64,000 bases of DNA from Clytia hemisphaerica (taxonomy: Eukaryota > Cnidaria > Hydrozoa > Leptothecata > Clytiidae). A program made the translations under genes and the position numbers. Each line of letters starts with the position of its first letter. Position 1 is the stretch's first letter. The notes below the pieces were generated by a model, which was not told the DNA's origin, searched no databases, and worked only from the letters and a program-made list of their open reading frames with translations. This document shows, piece by piece, positions 40,700-53,254 of the stretch. The stretch is taken from NCBI GenBank assembly GCA_902728285.1, contig CACVBU010001205.1:1419309-1483308 (forward strand), read 5' to 3'.

Positions 40700-41510
40700 T
40701 TTAATGAATCATTCATTGATTATCACGGAATAATCGAATTCATAATAACTCTTAATTCCAGCCTCGTTCCAGTCTACCCTAAACTTTATTTACAATAGAG
40801 AGATGCAATATGATAGAGAAAGAGAGCTGTGCGGCATTCATTCAAATTCCCATTGTTAAAAGTGATTATTGGTCATAAAAACAGTTTCTCAAGTAAGATG
40901 GGTGGAAAGAAAGCTCATCAAATTTTCTTCATAGCATAGTTTTTAATATCTGAAAATATCTTATTGGCCCTTTTTACCCCGGCCTTTATTACGCCACACC
41001 AATAAGGGCCGGTGTAAAAGGGGCCGTTAAGGTAGTCATTTTTAAGCAAAAAGAGCGACTTTACTCGTCATTCTCCAGATTATAATCGGCACTAAAATAA
41101 AAATAAATTGTTTCACCAAGGACACTTGTATAGCGAAGCTACTACTACGCTATACAAGTGTCTTTGGTTACACCGCTAAAATCAGTTTAAATCTCATCAA
41201 ATTTAAGAATTTTTGAATCTTTGCTGGTCACCAGAAATTAGTTAACTCCCGTAAAATTATGCCAAGGTGAGCAGTTTTCAGACATAACTCTCTGATCATG
41301 TCTGAAAACTGCTCTGTTTACTTGATAATTTTTTCTTTGCTTGACACTGATTCAAAGCTGAGAGAAATGATTCGAAACCCGTGCTAGAGTTTCCCAATCA
41401 TCGTGGTATTTTACACTGAACATCTTTTCTCATCATCGTTTGCTTGCCTTGTACAAAACCTTTACCTCAGAGAGGACACAAAAACTTCTCGTGACCCCAA
41501 GCCTTTAGGA

Positions 41511-41842
41511 CCCGGGAGGGGGGTACTAGGGTTGCGAGCTGACGGCGGGCGGGATGCCGCCCAACCATCGACCCTCGAACCCTTAACGGGACTAAATATA
41601 GGAGAAAACAAAGGAAAATTTTGTGAATTCTACGACCCTTACCGGGACAAATTTGACCAAATTTCGATCTTTCTGGGGGTAAAAAGTTTAAATTTTCCTA
41701 TTTCTCCTTCCCTTAGTGGGACTGAAATATGATTTTCTGATTTTTCCGACCCTTAGCGGGACTTTGAAAATCCAATAAAGGTACCCTTAAGGGCGGCACA
41801 TACCGTACCCTCCATTTACCTAAGTACCCCCCCCCCCCCAGG
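41511..41842. mobile_element. 332-bp G-tract MITE, copy 1, 8-bp TSD
   Basis: It starts with a G run and TACTAGGGTTGCGAGCTGAC and ends CTAAGTACC plus a C run. TSD CTTTAGGA lies at 41503-41510 and 41843-41850. The inside repeats GACCCTTA(G/C)CGGGAC several times. A full-length copy with its own TSD is at 58161-58492. Confidence 0.85.
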
Positions 41843-44189
41843 CTTTAGGATTAGTTAGAAGTTGCGCAAAACATGGAATGCCTGCCCGGGCCTAGGAATG
41901 TCTGAGCTGAAGCAATTAAAACCTTGCTTATCATGGAGCTTCCTTAACGACGTCCTATAATTTGATACAAATTGATACAATCCCGCAATCATTATCGTAT
42001 TTATCATACTAGTCATAGCTTTCACTAAATGCCCCCACAGAAAGGTCATGTCATGCACTTATAAAGCTTTTAATGCTTTAAAAATTAAAGCATAAAAAAT
42101 AATCAGGAATAATTGATTGATTTAATTATTCATTGATTGTTTGAAAAAAAGTCATATTCCATTAACAAAATACTTGAAGAATTCATGCAGCTTGACAATT
42201 TAACAAAATTCAAGGAAAACCTGGAAAAGCTTCTCAAAAACATATTTCGAAAATCATGGTGTCATTATCTTACTGACTTTCACATCTCCTTGTTTGTTTG
42301 TTTTTTCTTACAACAATATATGTCATGATCATTCACTAAATAGACCTTTTCCGATAATGCTGCAGACATCTTAGATTGTAGGCAAAATATATAGCAGTGA
42401 ATAAATCAACAAGGTAACCAATCAGAAATAGCTTGTTTATTTTTCATTGGCTGCTATATATTTCAACAATTCTCTTTGTTACTTTGCCTAATAAACAATA
42501 GTAAAATGATAAGATGATAAAATTTATCAAAAAGTTCTGCGCCATCTGAAATAGACCAATCCTAGTTAAGGCCCGGGCTCCACTTGCGTACGCTGTCATT
42601 GCAGTCAAAAGAAAAATAAAGGAATGTCATTGTGGTCCATTCAGACGTACAGTCGAAAAGTTGAAATGTGCCTAATTTTTTTTCAATTGCATAGTACTTT
42701 TTCATGATGTAATCTTTTCTCCAAGCTGAAAGGATTGAAGCCATTAAGATATGATTGCAGCGTAGACAATGAAGAGACGGGCCTACGGAAACTAGACTTT
42801 TTGAGTTTTTAGCTATATACTCTCACTTTATGGTGTTCCTGTATGACAGTCTGTGTGCCTAGTCTAACCACCGTTAAATGCCTTAACTTGGAAAGCTAGA
42901 ATTGGAGCTATTTCACCAAACCCCTGGAGCGTAAGTTATTTAGGCTATCACAGCTGCATGAAAAAGTTGAACGTGCGCATGCAAAGTTAAACGAATGTAA
43001 ACAAACTTTTTTCAGGTTTTTAAAATAGATTTACCACACTGAACAAACAGTGAAAACACTCTAAGTGAAGTAAATCTATTTTGAAGACCAAAAAAAAACA
43101 TTGATTGACATTCAACACATTCAACCACTTTTGGATTCAACTTTACTTATGTGTACGTACATTCAACTTCTTTGTACTTTGCCGGTATCTTGTTTTATTA
43201 AGAAGGACGTTCTCGAGTTACGACCATATGATGGTCTTTAAAGCTCAAGAAGCTCTATAAACAATAAAGCTACCGTAGTTTTAATAAAATAACAGACAAA
43301 GACAAAATTACAGTTTGAACAAAAATATCAACAAAAATGTACATTTGAAAACTTGAGCAAATTTCTTTAAAGATTCTGGAAAAAGAATTGAAATCATTGC
43401 TGAAATGAACTTCTGACTAAATTACAGTATTTATTCAGTTTTAAAGACGAGAAACAAAATTAGACATACAAAACAACACTTTTTCCAGTCAAAGACGAAA
43501 GAATCAGCTAATCATCATCATAACCAGTCTGCCATTTTGTTTGTTTTGATTTGCAAAAGTAATATTGTAATTCGTGTTATGGTGTAATTATATACTTTTT
43601 CTATAATTTGCATTTATAACACTCGCTTCAGCTTTTCAATGCTAAATCAAAACTAATGAAATGTAATATATAATTAATGGTAATAGCATATAACGTAATA
43701 TGAAAATGTGTACAACATTTACCGCTGTATAATTTACCGCCATATTTTTGCGGAACACTTAATTGGCCGGAAAGCCGATTACGACGCAAACACAAAAACA
43801 AAAACAATTCGCAAAAAATCGAGATTCCAGTCCAATATCTATGCGTGAAGCTATGAGTGCCTCCTCGTCGCTGCGCTCCTGCGGGGGCAATAACACCCAT
43901 ATTACTGTATTACACGAATTATAGACGACTCCAGTCTAGCATATTCAAAGGCTAGTGATGCGCACAAAGAAATCCAAAATGGTAGATCAGATTTGAGCTT
44001 TTTCTGTTGTCGGTTGCAGAATTTTCATCTTCGTCTTTTCTGGTATTTTTTGCTGTTGTTTTCTTGTTTCTGTCTGTGTATAGAGACCCCTTGCCCAGTT
44101 GGCGACCGAAATTTTTTGATTCAAATTTTTCACTTACTTTTTACTTTTTTGAAAATCCTTTTTTCGACCAATGCGGCAAACGACCCACG

Positions 44190-44300
44190 GCATGGCCCGA
44201 ACATATGTTTGGGCCTGTTCGGACCATACCATGCTCGGGCCACAAAAAAGTATTATTGAATCGGCCCGAACATTTTGTTCAGACCATGTTCAGGTCATGT
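44190..44300. repeat. Fragment of the GGCCCGAA MITE family
   Basis: CATGGCCCGAACATATG, CTCGGGCCAC and CGGCCCGAACA motifs match the family of the element at 14508-15113. No complete ends are seen. Confidence 0.55.
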
Positions 44301-44306
44301 ATTTAC

Positions 44307-44496
44307 AATAGACCTTTTTTCAAAGAGGCCACCCTGTTGAATAATTATGTAGTCCAGCAGAAAAACAATGATAAAACCATGATGCATAACTATTACCATA
44401 TGCATGATACAGTATTTATGCATGGCTCTATCATTGTTTCTATGGCTGGACTACATAATTATTCAACAGGACGTCCTCTTTGAAAAAAGGTCTATT
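44307..44496. mobile_element. 190-bp near-perfect hairpin MITE
   Basis: AATAGACCTTTTTTCAAAGA and its complement (TCTTTGAAAAAAGGTCTATT) bound arms of ~75 bp, including TTGAATAATTATGTAGTCCA on the left. The right end abuts a CCCTGCCGA-type end. Confidence 0.8.
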
Positions 44497-44498
44497 GA

Positions 44499-44605
44499 CG
44501 ACCCTGCCGATTCCCCGGACTCCAGGGATTTTCTTGTTGCGTGTCCGGGGATTTTAACATTACTTTTTAGACTTACCCCGGACGCCCCGGACTGAACGCG
44601 CGGTC
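44499..44605. mobile_element. Single left end of the CCCTGCCGA/CCGGAC family
   Basis: ACGACCCTGCCGATTCCCCG is followed by repeated CCGGAC motifs, then ends without a matching right TIR nearby. The exact inverted end is at 61213, on the other side of four genes. Confidence 0.65.
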
Positions 44606-45031
44606 CGCGCGACGTACTTTAACGATCGCGCGGGCTCTTCTCAAGTTTTAAAAAGAGACCTTGGCGTGGTCAAACGCCGTAAGCGATAAGCTTATCAAAA
44701 CTTATCACCCATATATTTAATAAGATAGGCCAATGTTAAACAGATCTTTCCGACAAGAAATCCGGCACGTGGAATTTCTTATCAAAATCGTCAAAATCAA
44801 ATCAAGATGAGAGTAGAAATTAACAAGTCATGATAGATAGATAGATAGATATATATTTTACCAGGATAAGACTCCTAGGAAATATTTACATATGTAAAGT
44901 ATAAGCAATAACTAAAGCATATACAATGTTTTTCTTTTTTGATAAAAACTAAAAGTACCATGAAAATGTGATATGAAAGAATTTGAAAGAAAGCAGATAT
45001 TCCAGACCTTTGAACCTCACCCTCAACAGTG

Positions 45032-48000
45032 ATGTCAACATCTCAAGGTAAGTTAATTTTTGTTCTTTTTTAATGCCTTTTCATCAGAGATCTCCTCACC
45101 CAAGTCCATGGAGAGTCCATTTTATATTCCCACCAGCCCAGCCATGGATATACCAATTTATAATTTAGTTTGTTTAGAGTTTGAAGTGAAAAGAGAAAGA
45201 AAATATCTTTTGTCTATCACTGATTCCAACTTTCCTAATCATTCTTATCTCCAAAAAAAGGGTTTTGGAATTTAGAAGAGGGATGTCAACACATGTCAAC
45301 ACATTATTAGACCAACTTAACAGTACTTTCTGGTATATACTTCCTCAGGGAAAATAAGCCTCATTTTACCAAATTATCAGAAAAAGCTAAAAAATAAAAG
45401 ATTTCCTTATACTTGCTAGTGTCTGATTCTTGATATGGGTGGTACGTCAAGATGAGTTATATTTTCTAAGGAAAGTACCCGAAAAGGCCAGATTCTTATA
45501 CAGATTTTGATCAGTGTATTTTTGCCAGATTTTGTGCTGTACAGTATATATTTTTCCCAAAATTTATCCTGTACTGTAATTGTATTTCTGTCCTATTTTG
45601 GAAAAACTAGGCTGGGAGGATTGCCATTAGGCATCAAGAATTACTGCATCTATTGTAAAGAATGCAAATTTCTGTAATTCTACTTGTTTAGGCAAACCAA
45701 AGTTGCTTAAAAGTTTTCAAGCTTGAAAGGTGAATTTAAAGCTACTAAAAATTATAATTCTTAAAATTTGACTGCAGCTTAGCATTGCGTAAAGAACATT
45801 TCCAAAACAAAATTCTTTGATGACGTCATAAAAGTAGTAGTTTTAGCAGGCTGTTGTACACATAGATCTCTAAAGCCCGAAGGGCTAGATTTGCGACTTT
45901 TATCGAAAAATGAAGCCTAGGTTTAGAAGGATTTCCTACCAAAGTCACGTGACTAAAATATGCAATTTCAACGGTTTGAGAGATGTGAAATAGCGTTTGC
46001 CGCCTACTTTTGTCTCGCACTCCGAAAACAATTAAAATGCTAGATCCTATCCATCGGCATGAAATTTAAAAAGTCAAATTTTTGCTTCACTTTTTTTTGC
46101 TGGAGAAAGCTTAAAGTTGCCTATCTAGCCCTTCGGGCTTTACAGATATCTGTGGTTGTACAGCCTAAAAAAATAAGCGATGAACTAAAAAAATTGCGCG
46201 ACAGAAAATGAAAACGTTTTCATTTTTCATTCCAAATCTTTTAGAATTAATTTTGATTCTAGGAAAAAAAAGTTCTTTGCGATGAACTGTGTCCACTTTA
46301 ATTTTTTTGGAGACGGACAAATTTTTCTTCAGTGGACACCCAGACAAAAATTTTTGCTAATTTTCCTTTATTTCAGGAAATCTTAAACGGTCAAAAGGAC
46401 GTCCAACATTGAAACAACAACTGGAAAAGGATCAAGAAGAGCTTTTGCGAAATCCTAAAAGAAAATGTGTAACATCATACTTTAAATCTTCAAGTGGGAA
46501 ATCTATCGAGAAACCTATTAACCCTTCTACAGACCAACCAAGCACTAGCCATGATCAATCTTCTCGGGAAAAAGAAATACTTAGTGAGGAATTAACACGT
46601 GTGAGAAATGAAAACTCAAACTTGAGAATTGAAGTGATGTATTTAAAGAGACAAGAAAAGAACGAGATAGAGATTTTACAAGACACTAATAAAAAGCTGC
46701 AAGAGGAAATAAGTGTTCTAAAAAGAACTAACCAATACATAACGGAAGAACTTGCTTCAGAAAAATCAAAACTGCAAAACGTTTTAAAGCATGATATGGT
46801 TAAGGAAGTTTTGAGTCTTTCCTCGGCAGAAAAGAACACGCTCAAGCCAATACAAAAGGCTATAATCAAATCGATCATAAACAATTCAATTTCTAAACGC
46901 AGTACTTATTCTACAATCGAACGTGATTTTTGGCTGGATTTATACCACAATATCTCACACCGTGTATTCAATCGAGTTAGCGGAACTTTGAATGGACCCT
47001 GGCGCTCCACTGTTGATAATTGGAGTGGACCAGTTGAAAGAAACTCCTTTAATCTATCTTGGCGTAAGTATTCTTAAAAGCATATTTGTTACAAATCTTT
47101 TCCTTCAAAAAACATACAGGTATCAATAAATGATTTCTCAATTCAATTTCTGTTCAGTTGTACTTAAACGGAGAGGGTGTAATTTTCAAGGGGGGTTGGT
47201 ATTTTAGGTAATACTGCTAAACAGGGAGGGTCTTTATAAATGGTGGTTTCTAGGCCAAAAAAAACAAGAAGGTTCCCCCACAAATAGCTGCAAGAGTTGG
47301 GTTTGAAATTAGCAGTTGGCTGGAACATTTTTATAAGATTTATTCTCATGGTGGTTGGAATTAAAAGAATGTGATGGAAAATTACCAGTAAGAAAGGTGC
47401 TGAAGAATTGAAAATAAAATTTATTAGCCAAGTGGAAATCCACTAGAGACTTGAGAGTAGTCAATAAACTCCAACTGTCACCTGAAAAAGGCTCTCCCAT
47501 CTACTAAAGGTTGCCTTTACCATCTTCATAGATCTAAAACAGCTGTTTTTGCTTCAGGTATTGTGGAAAGAAGCTGTAGATATGTTTCAGAATCAAAATC
47601 AGAATTAGAAATTCCAGAGACTGATCCCATTACCAATATTGAAAAGATTCCATGGTCAACCAAAACAACCACCTTGGATGATCTTACAGTTGTAACAAAT
47701 TGTATGGTTGACGAGACTGCCTTGAAGCCAACTGTGCAATTCAATCGAGATGACAAATGCTTGTATGGGTTTTCTGCAATGCCACGATTTGTTTTGATTC
47801 GTAAGATCAACAAACATTTTGATATCTCTTCTTTTTTTGATGGTTTGACACTGCAGCGAGACTCAAAAGACAACAAACCAATTTGTGGAGTTGTGGAATC
47901 AAGAGGTAATTTCATTGGGTATGCTCAATTTAAAACCTACGAAGACTGGAAAATCGCCTTGACAAAAGGAAATGAGAACTTTACAGTTGAAATGATCGAG

Positions 48001-51000
48001 TCCAACCCTAGGGTGAATATGAATAATCCCAAATCTAGCGTGGATCAAATCTTCCAGGATTCTGAAAGTATTGGAAGACCACATTCAACATATGTGTACT
48101 CGTTAATGATATCCAACTGCTGCAAATCGTTACCAATTCAAGAGATAACGTCAATTAGCACAAACAACCGCTTTTTACAACATCAAGACCATCAGCTTCT
48201 TGCCTTCAGTGTTATGAAAATGCTAAATTTCTATGGAATTCCCATGTTCCAGTTTGTGGCAGATGGTGACTCAAGATTCCGGAAGCAAATGCTCATCATG
48301 ACTGGTTATGTCCCATCTCTTAGTAAGTTTTTGCTTCGCTTGTTTTTCATCGTCAGAAAAAAATTAAATAGATCAGTGTGTGGAGTTTTTCTAATGTCAT
48401 TTAAAATTGACTACAAACTGGGCATCAGGGACTGCTTTCATTTTCATTCCAAAACACTCTTAGATTTTTAGACCCTTCCCCATCTATAAGAGACCAAAAA
48501 GCATTACAAGACCAAAAAGTATTACGCCTTGCATAACTTCTTCCCAAATTTTTAGGAGTCTCTTACAAATTTTACTGACAGACAAAAATTTATTTTCTTT
48601 GTTAGCATTGATCCAGATGAAAGAATCGTTTTCCGAAATCAGCCAGAACCTTGTTGATGAGTCTCTCAATTATGGGTGGAAGGTAAAGCCTCCAAGTGAT
48701 TTTCAGATTTGCCACTACATTCGTAAGTCAGAACAAATGGTCAGAGCAAAGCAATGCAGTTACTTAGAATCCAAAGCAAATGAAACATTTTGCGCGGAAG
48801 ATAGTAGCAAAATCAACTTTTATTTAACCGTACCTTGCCTGGCAGATGTGTTCACGATGTCTGCCCCATTTATTGGTGGACTTCCAAGAATGGCAACACA
48901 AGATCAGATGCATTGGACAAGGAAGTTGGCCAAGTCATCCATCTTATCAACAAAACCTTTACGTCTTGGTAACTACATTGTGACATTTCAGTCCTTAATT
49001 GATGTTTACCAAATGGGTCCACAATTTGGTCTACTGAAGCAAGATGTTGACATAAACAATAAGACAGAGCAGGCATCAGCTGAGAGACTTATCTCTGTGT
49101 CTTGTTTGAGTGGATTGAACAAACTTCATTGGGCTAAAGCCACACAATTCCTACTATATGTTTGTAAATTGGGTTTTGAAGCCTGGTGGAGACATGATCT
49201 ATATCCAATTGAAAGAATTGCAAATAGCTACTATGTATGCAAGGTAAACCCAATAATATGGTCTCATTCAGTGTTTTAGGCTACCCAGACAAAATTTTAA
49301 GTAATACTATCCACATGCAAAGAATCTCTATCTTAATCTTCCCTTCTCACTTATATAGCCTTTCTGATGTATGTCATACAGTGACAAGCCTATGCCATTT
49401 ATGATGATGAATAAATAAGCTTTAAATTGTTCTTTTTTAGGTCTTTCACCTCTGGCATTTATGGGTTAAGACCTCGAAGTTAACTATGAAGTCGTGCTTT
49501 GTCACTTTGGAACTCTACCGAGATACATTAGTTATGTGCTCATCACTGATGCACTTAGCCTTGACGTTCAAACTTTTTTTGCCACATTTGCCATTTATGC
49601 CTTGGAAATGGTCAGAATTCCCAGTTGAAAACTATTACAGTTCAGTTCGGTAGGTATCACTGGTAATTTAGATGGCTTTATTATTTTGATAACCCTTTTA
49701 GCTTTCCTTTTTTAAAGATTTCCTGGGTCCGATAAAAAGCACTTGAACAGAATTTTTGACTCCAAAACTTATCGATTCTATTTAACTGTGTATTTATTTT
49801 CATTTGACGTTTTTTTACTTCAACACAATTCACCTTTTGCTTTCGTGACTTTTGACTTTGACTTTTATTTAGGACTGGCCACTTTATCCATCCAAACTAA
49901 TCGGTTGTTATAAATTGATCAGATTTTGTGATTTTTTCGGATAAACAAAAAATGATGAAAAAATTCCATAACTAGCTAGCTAGTCACAAATCCACAATTT
50001 TCTTTATGCAGGTTTTTATTTGGTAATGACGATGAATTTTCTGCTTTGGAATATCTGTACAGAACAGCAAAGCAGATGGCTCAACAGAAAGTACAAATCA
50101 ATGGAAATATATCAAATATTAGAAATAAGCCAAACGCAAGTAAATGGAGGCATCCCAAAGTTCCAACCAAAGATAAAAACCAAAATCTTTTTCACAACGA
50201 CTGGCAACTAGTTGATTTGTTAAATCATCTTGAAAAAGTTGACATTGGAATAATAGAAGATTTTAAAGTGCTCGGAATGGATGCATTACTATCAAAGCAA
50301 CCACTATACAAGGTATACATCCCTCCAATCTTGCCAACCCTCATCTGATAAAAGGTGTCAATCTAATCTCCAAACCAGCATAGTTATATACTCGAATTCC
50401 ATTTTTAGTTTGAAAGTCAATTATAGACGTGTTTTAACCTTTAGGCGAAATCAGCAAGAGAAAGAATGAAGAATCAGTGGGATCTTTGGAACTTTGGAAC
50501 ACCTATTAACACGTATAATTTCATCAATTGCTTCAGTCCATTGTCTGTCTCCACTCCTGTGATATCTACTGATGAAATAAGAAAGATAAGACAAGTGAGT
50601 GAAATTTATTTCTTAACAATACAATTATTTTGGTTATTCAACCTTTGAATCTCCCAATTTAAAATTTGACTATGAATGGAATTAACATGTTGAATATTTT
50701 AGGGGAGAATCCTATGCTGGCACTGACTTATACCCCTTAATTGTTTGTCTTTCAATTTTCAGGCACCACACATAGAGGTTGACGCAAGAGCAATGACACT
50801 AGCTAAATATGTGACTGTGTACAAGCAAAGCGGTGGTGCTACTACTTCTGGTGTTCGAAACGCCAAACGATTCAGACAAACCACTACTCCAGCAAATATT
50901 ACCACTGAAAACGATGGAGAATCTAGCAACGAGGAAATCAAAGCTGGTGATTATTTCTTCTCGAATACTTATGGTGTGATCGAAATCCTCCAGCTATGTC

Positions 51001-52460
51001 GAAAGAAGACATACACAAACACTGTTGACGATTTGACAAACATAAACTTCATTGGTATTCCTTACCGCAGAGTAGAAAAGACAGATGTCCATTTTGCTTC
51101 ACCAACCTACACTCGAAAATACTACTCCCCCTTGGCAGACATATATAAGAAAAAGGTACGTGGATGGTTTTTGAGCTAAGTTTCATAAATCTTTTTTCTT
51201 AGATGTGTGAATAAAATTCATATCATTCTGTGTCTAGTTCATAAATCGAATCACTTACTTTCTTAAGGATGGCACTTTCCGAAGAAAAAAAACCAAGAAG
51301 GGGTACAGAAAAGGGGTAGATAATGGATCGCACAGTTTTCACTGAGGGAGGTCAACAGATTTTAATTTTTTTTTTTAGATCAACATATCTGAGACGTGGT
51401 TTCAAGGTTGTGACAAATACGTTAAATTAGCAACGAAATACCCAAGAGGTGTTAAACCTAAAGACAACATTGAAGAAGAAGAAGGTGACTCTGAGAGATA
51501 TTGTTTTTGTCGTGAGCCAGGCTGGCTTGGAGGCAACTTTGTACCTTGTGCCAACGAAGATTGTAAAATTCAGTGGTACCATCTTCAATGTGTGAATCTG
51601 AAAGATTTCCCGATGGAAGATTGGAAATGCCCGAGATGTCTTGATGAGGATAATTGGTGTATTTGTGGAGGAAAGAGTAAGTAAACGCTTCTGAGTGAAA
51701 CAAGGTTTCAGAACTTTATTGCCTTCCGACTTTGACCCTTCCCATATCCCTAGTGGGACTATAAGAATGACATTACAAGTACGTATTCCCTGGGCTACGT
51801 CTGAGAGCAAGTTTGTAGGCCCAAGATACAAATAGTATTTAAGATGTTGGAGTGGATATCTGAATTGAAAAGGGAGGAGCTTTAAAAACAGGTTTCATCA
51901 AATAAATTTTTACAGAATGAAATTCAAGCTTTCTCGTCACATGGGGTCACATGGGGACCAGTCAAATTTTCGAAATTGAGTTCACCATCACTTTTTGCGA
52001 TCTTTAGGACCCAAATGATCATTTAAAAAAGTTAGTTTGCTTCTAACAAGTCTGTGCACACGAAGGATGTTTTTGGAACATAGTGGCTCTCATTAAATTA
52101 AGCACAGAAGAGTAAGGCCAGAACGTCATTCACTTATTGAAGATGTGATTTTTCTTATTTACAGAATCGCGGCAAGGTATGGTCGAATGTAGTCGTCAAG
52201 AACTTTGCCCTGTGAGATGGTACCATCTTAAATGTGCAAAATTGAAGTCTGTACCAAGTGGCCATTGGATATGCGATGAGTGTATCGAGGATTTTCAAGA
52301 TGACAGGATAACAATATGCTTTTGTGACCAAAAAGTAAACCTTGATGCTATAATCAAATGTAACAACCCAGTTTGTGAGATAAGTATATTCCACAAATGC
52401 TGTGTTGGAGTCTCGGAGTACGTTGAACTTAACGGCTGGACTTGCCAAGTATGCTCTTGA
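45032..52460 (+). CDS. P/THAP9-like DDE transposase fused to three PHD fingers, 10 exons
   Basis: Exons: 45032-45047, 46377-47063, 47558-48322, 48606-49243, 49441-49649, 50012-50312, 50445-50594, 50763-51155, 51379-51676, 52165-52460. All have GT-AG borders and phases close in one 1250-aa frame. Residues 9-15 (KRSKGRP) resemble an AT-hook; ~68-142 is a coiled coil. The middle resembles P/THAP9-type RNase-H transposases: CMVDETALKP (D286/E287), FVADGDSRFRK (D470 or D472), QDQMHWTRKL (588-597, where that family has a DxxH helix) and PVENYYSSVR (E765, candidate third acidic residue). Three C-terminal PHD fingers follow: C1095-C1140, C1147-C1192, C1204-C1249, each C4HC3; the first is ING-like (YCFC, WYHLQC). 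It may be a domesticated transposase or an intron-bearing element. No flanking TIR/TSD pair was found. The open frames argue for purifying selection. The transposase call rests on motif pattern, not a search. Confidence 0.8.
45841..46170. mobile_element. 330-bp fold-back MITE in intron 1 of the transposase-PHD gene
   Basis: TTTTAGCAGGCTGTTGTACA at the left is inverted at the right (TTGTACAGCCTAAAA). Both arms contain the palindrome AGCCCGAAGGGCT/AGCCCTTCGGGCT. A CRE palindrome (TGACGTCA, 45821-45828) lies just outside the left end. Confidence 0.75.
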
Positions 52461-52557
52461 ATGAAAACGCATTATATATGAAAATAGAACAACATTCCGC
52501 ATTGTATATAGTTTTTCTTCGATCTATGTTGGGCCAAAATTACCCTGGGAATGAATG

Positions 52558-52563
52558 AATAAA
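52558..52563 (+). terminator. Polyadenylation signal of the transposase-PHD gene
   Basis: AATAAA lies 98 bp after the stop codon. Confidence 0.7.
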
Positions 52564-52676
52564 CTAATTTTATAGTCACTATTTCATGTATTTTTATTGC
52601 ATTCAACATAAATTTGCATTCTTCCTGTTGGTTCATTGAATAATCTTACATGGGTAGAAAATAGAACATCGCTAAT

Positions 52677-53247
52677 CAGGGGGGGGGTCGGTACTAAAAT
52701 CTCAGACATCATGACATTTAGTGACGTGGTGGTATGCAAAAAAGCTCAAAAAATAATTTTAGTACCATGTGTACTAAAATACTAAAAAGGGTGGTCTCTT
52801 AAAGAAATTTTTGAAAAATCTTAGTATTTTGTTCTAAAATCAGCCAAAATGGAGTTTTTTTTTAACAATTTTGGAAAAAATTTGATTTTTTTTTTCAGGA
52901 ATTTTCGAAAAAATCTGCAGAAATCTTTCAGAACTTTTCCAAATTTTTAAATATTTTTTGAAAATATTTTTATGTACAGTTCAGCACAGTTTAGTAATAA
53001 AATTATATTATTTTGCAGATTGATGCACTAAATTCGACTAGGTTTGTAACAATGACCCCATTTTGGTAAATTTAAAGCCGTAAAAGGGCAAAAAATGGGT
53101 GGTATCTATGTTAAATTGTTCAAAATAATTTTAGTACATGTGTACTAAAATAACATTTTCGAAAAAATAGGTGGGGGTATGTCAAAAATTAGCGAAAATC
53201 CTTTTAGTACTCATGTATGTCTGAGATTTTAGTACCGACCCCCCCTG
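52677..53247. mobile_element. 571-bp MITE with 7-bp TSD, CAGGGG ends
   Basis: The left end CAGGGGGGGGGTCGGTACTA and its complement at the right (TAGTACCGACCCCCCCTG) continue through AAATCTCAGACAT. CGCTAAT flanks both sides (52670-52676, 53248-53254). It repeats TTTTAGTAC/GTACTAAAAT inside. It is non-coding and lies directly downstream of the transposase-PHD gene. Confidence 0.85.
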
Positions 53248-53254
53248 CGCTAAT

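Larger units (their letters stand above)
40700..45031. other. Intergenic region between U2SURP and the transposase-PHD gene
   Basis: No gene is visible over 4.3 kb. It contains short perfect hairpins (40976-41040; 41112-41175, arms CAAGGACACTTGTATAGCG; 43021-43090, arms AAAATAGATTTAC), a hairpin-like pair near 42390-42470 (AATATATAGCAG), and the MITEs listed separately. A GATA microsatellite lies at 44831-44853. Confidence 0.5.

Noticed and set aside
43993..44595. Plus-strand frames of 63-158 codons
   Set aside because: They run through two hairpin MITEs and a MITE end; no conserved protein.
46555..46884. 109-codon minus-strand frame
   Set aside because: Shadow of exon 2 of the transposase-PHD gene.
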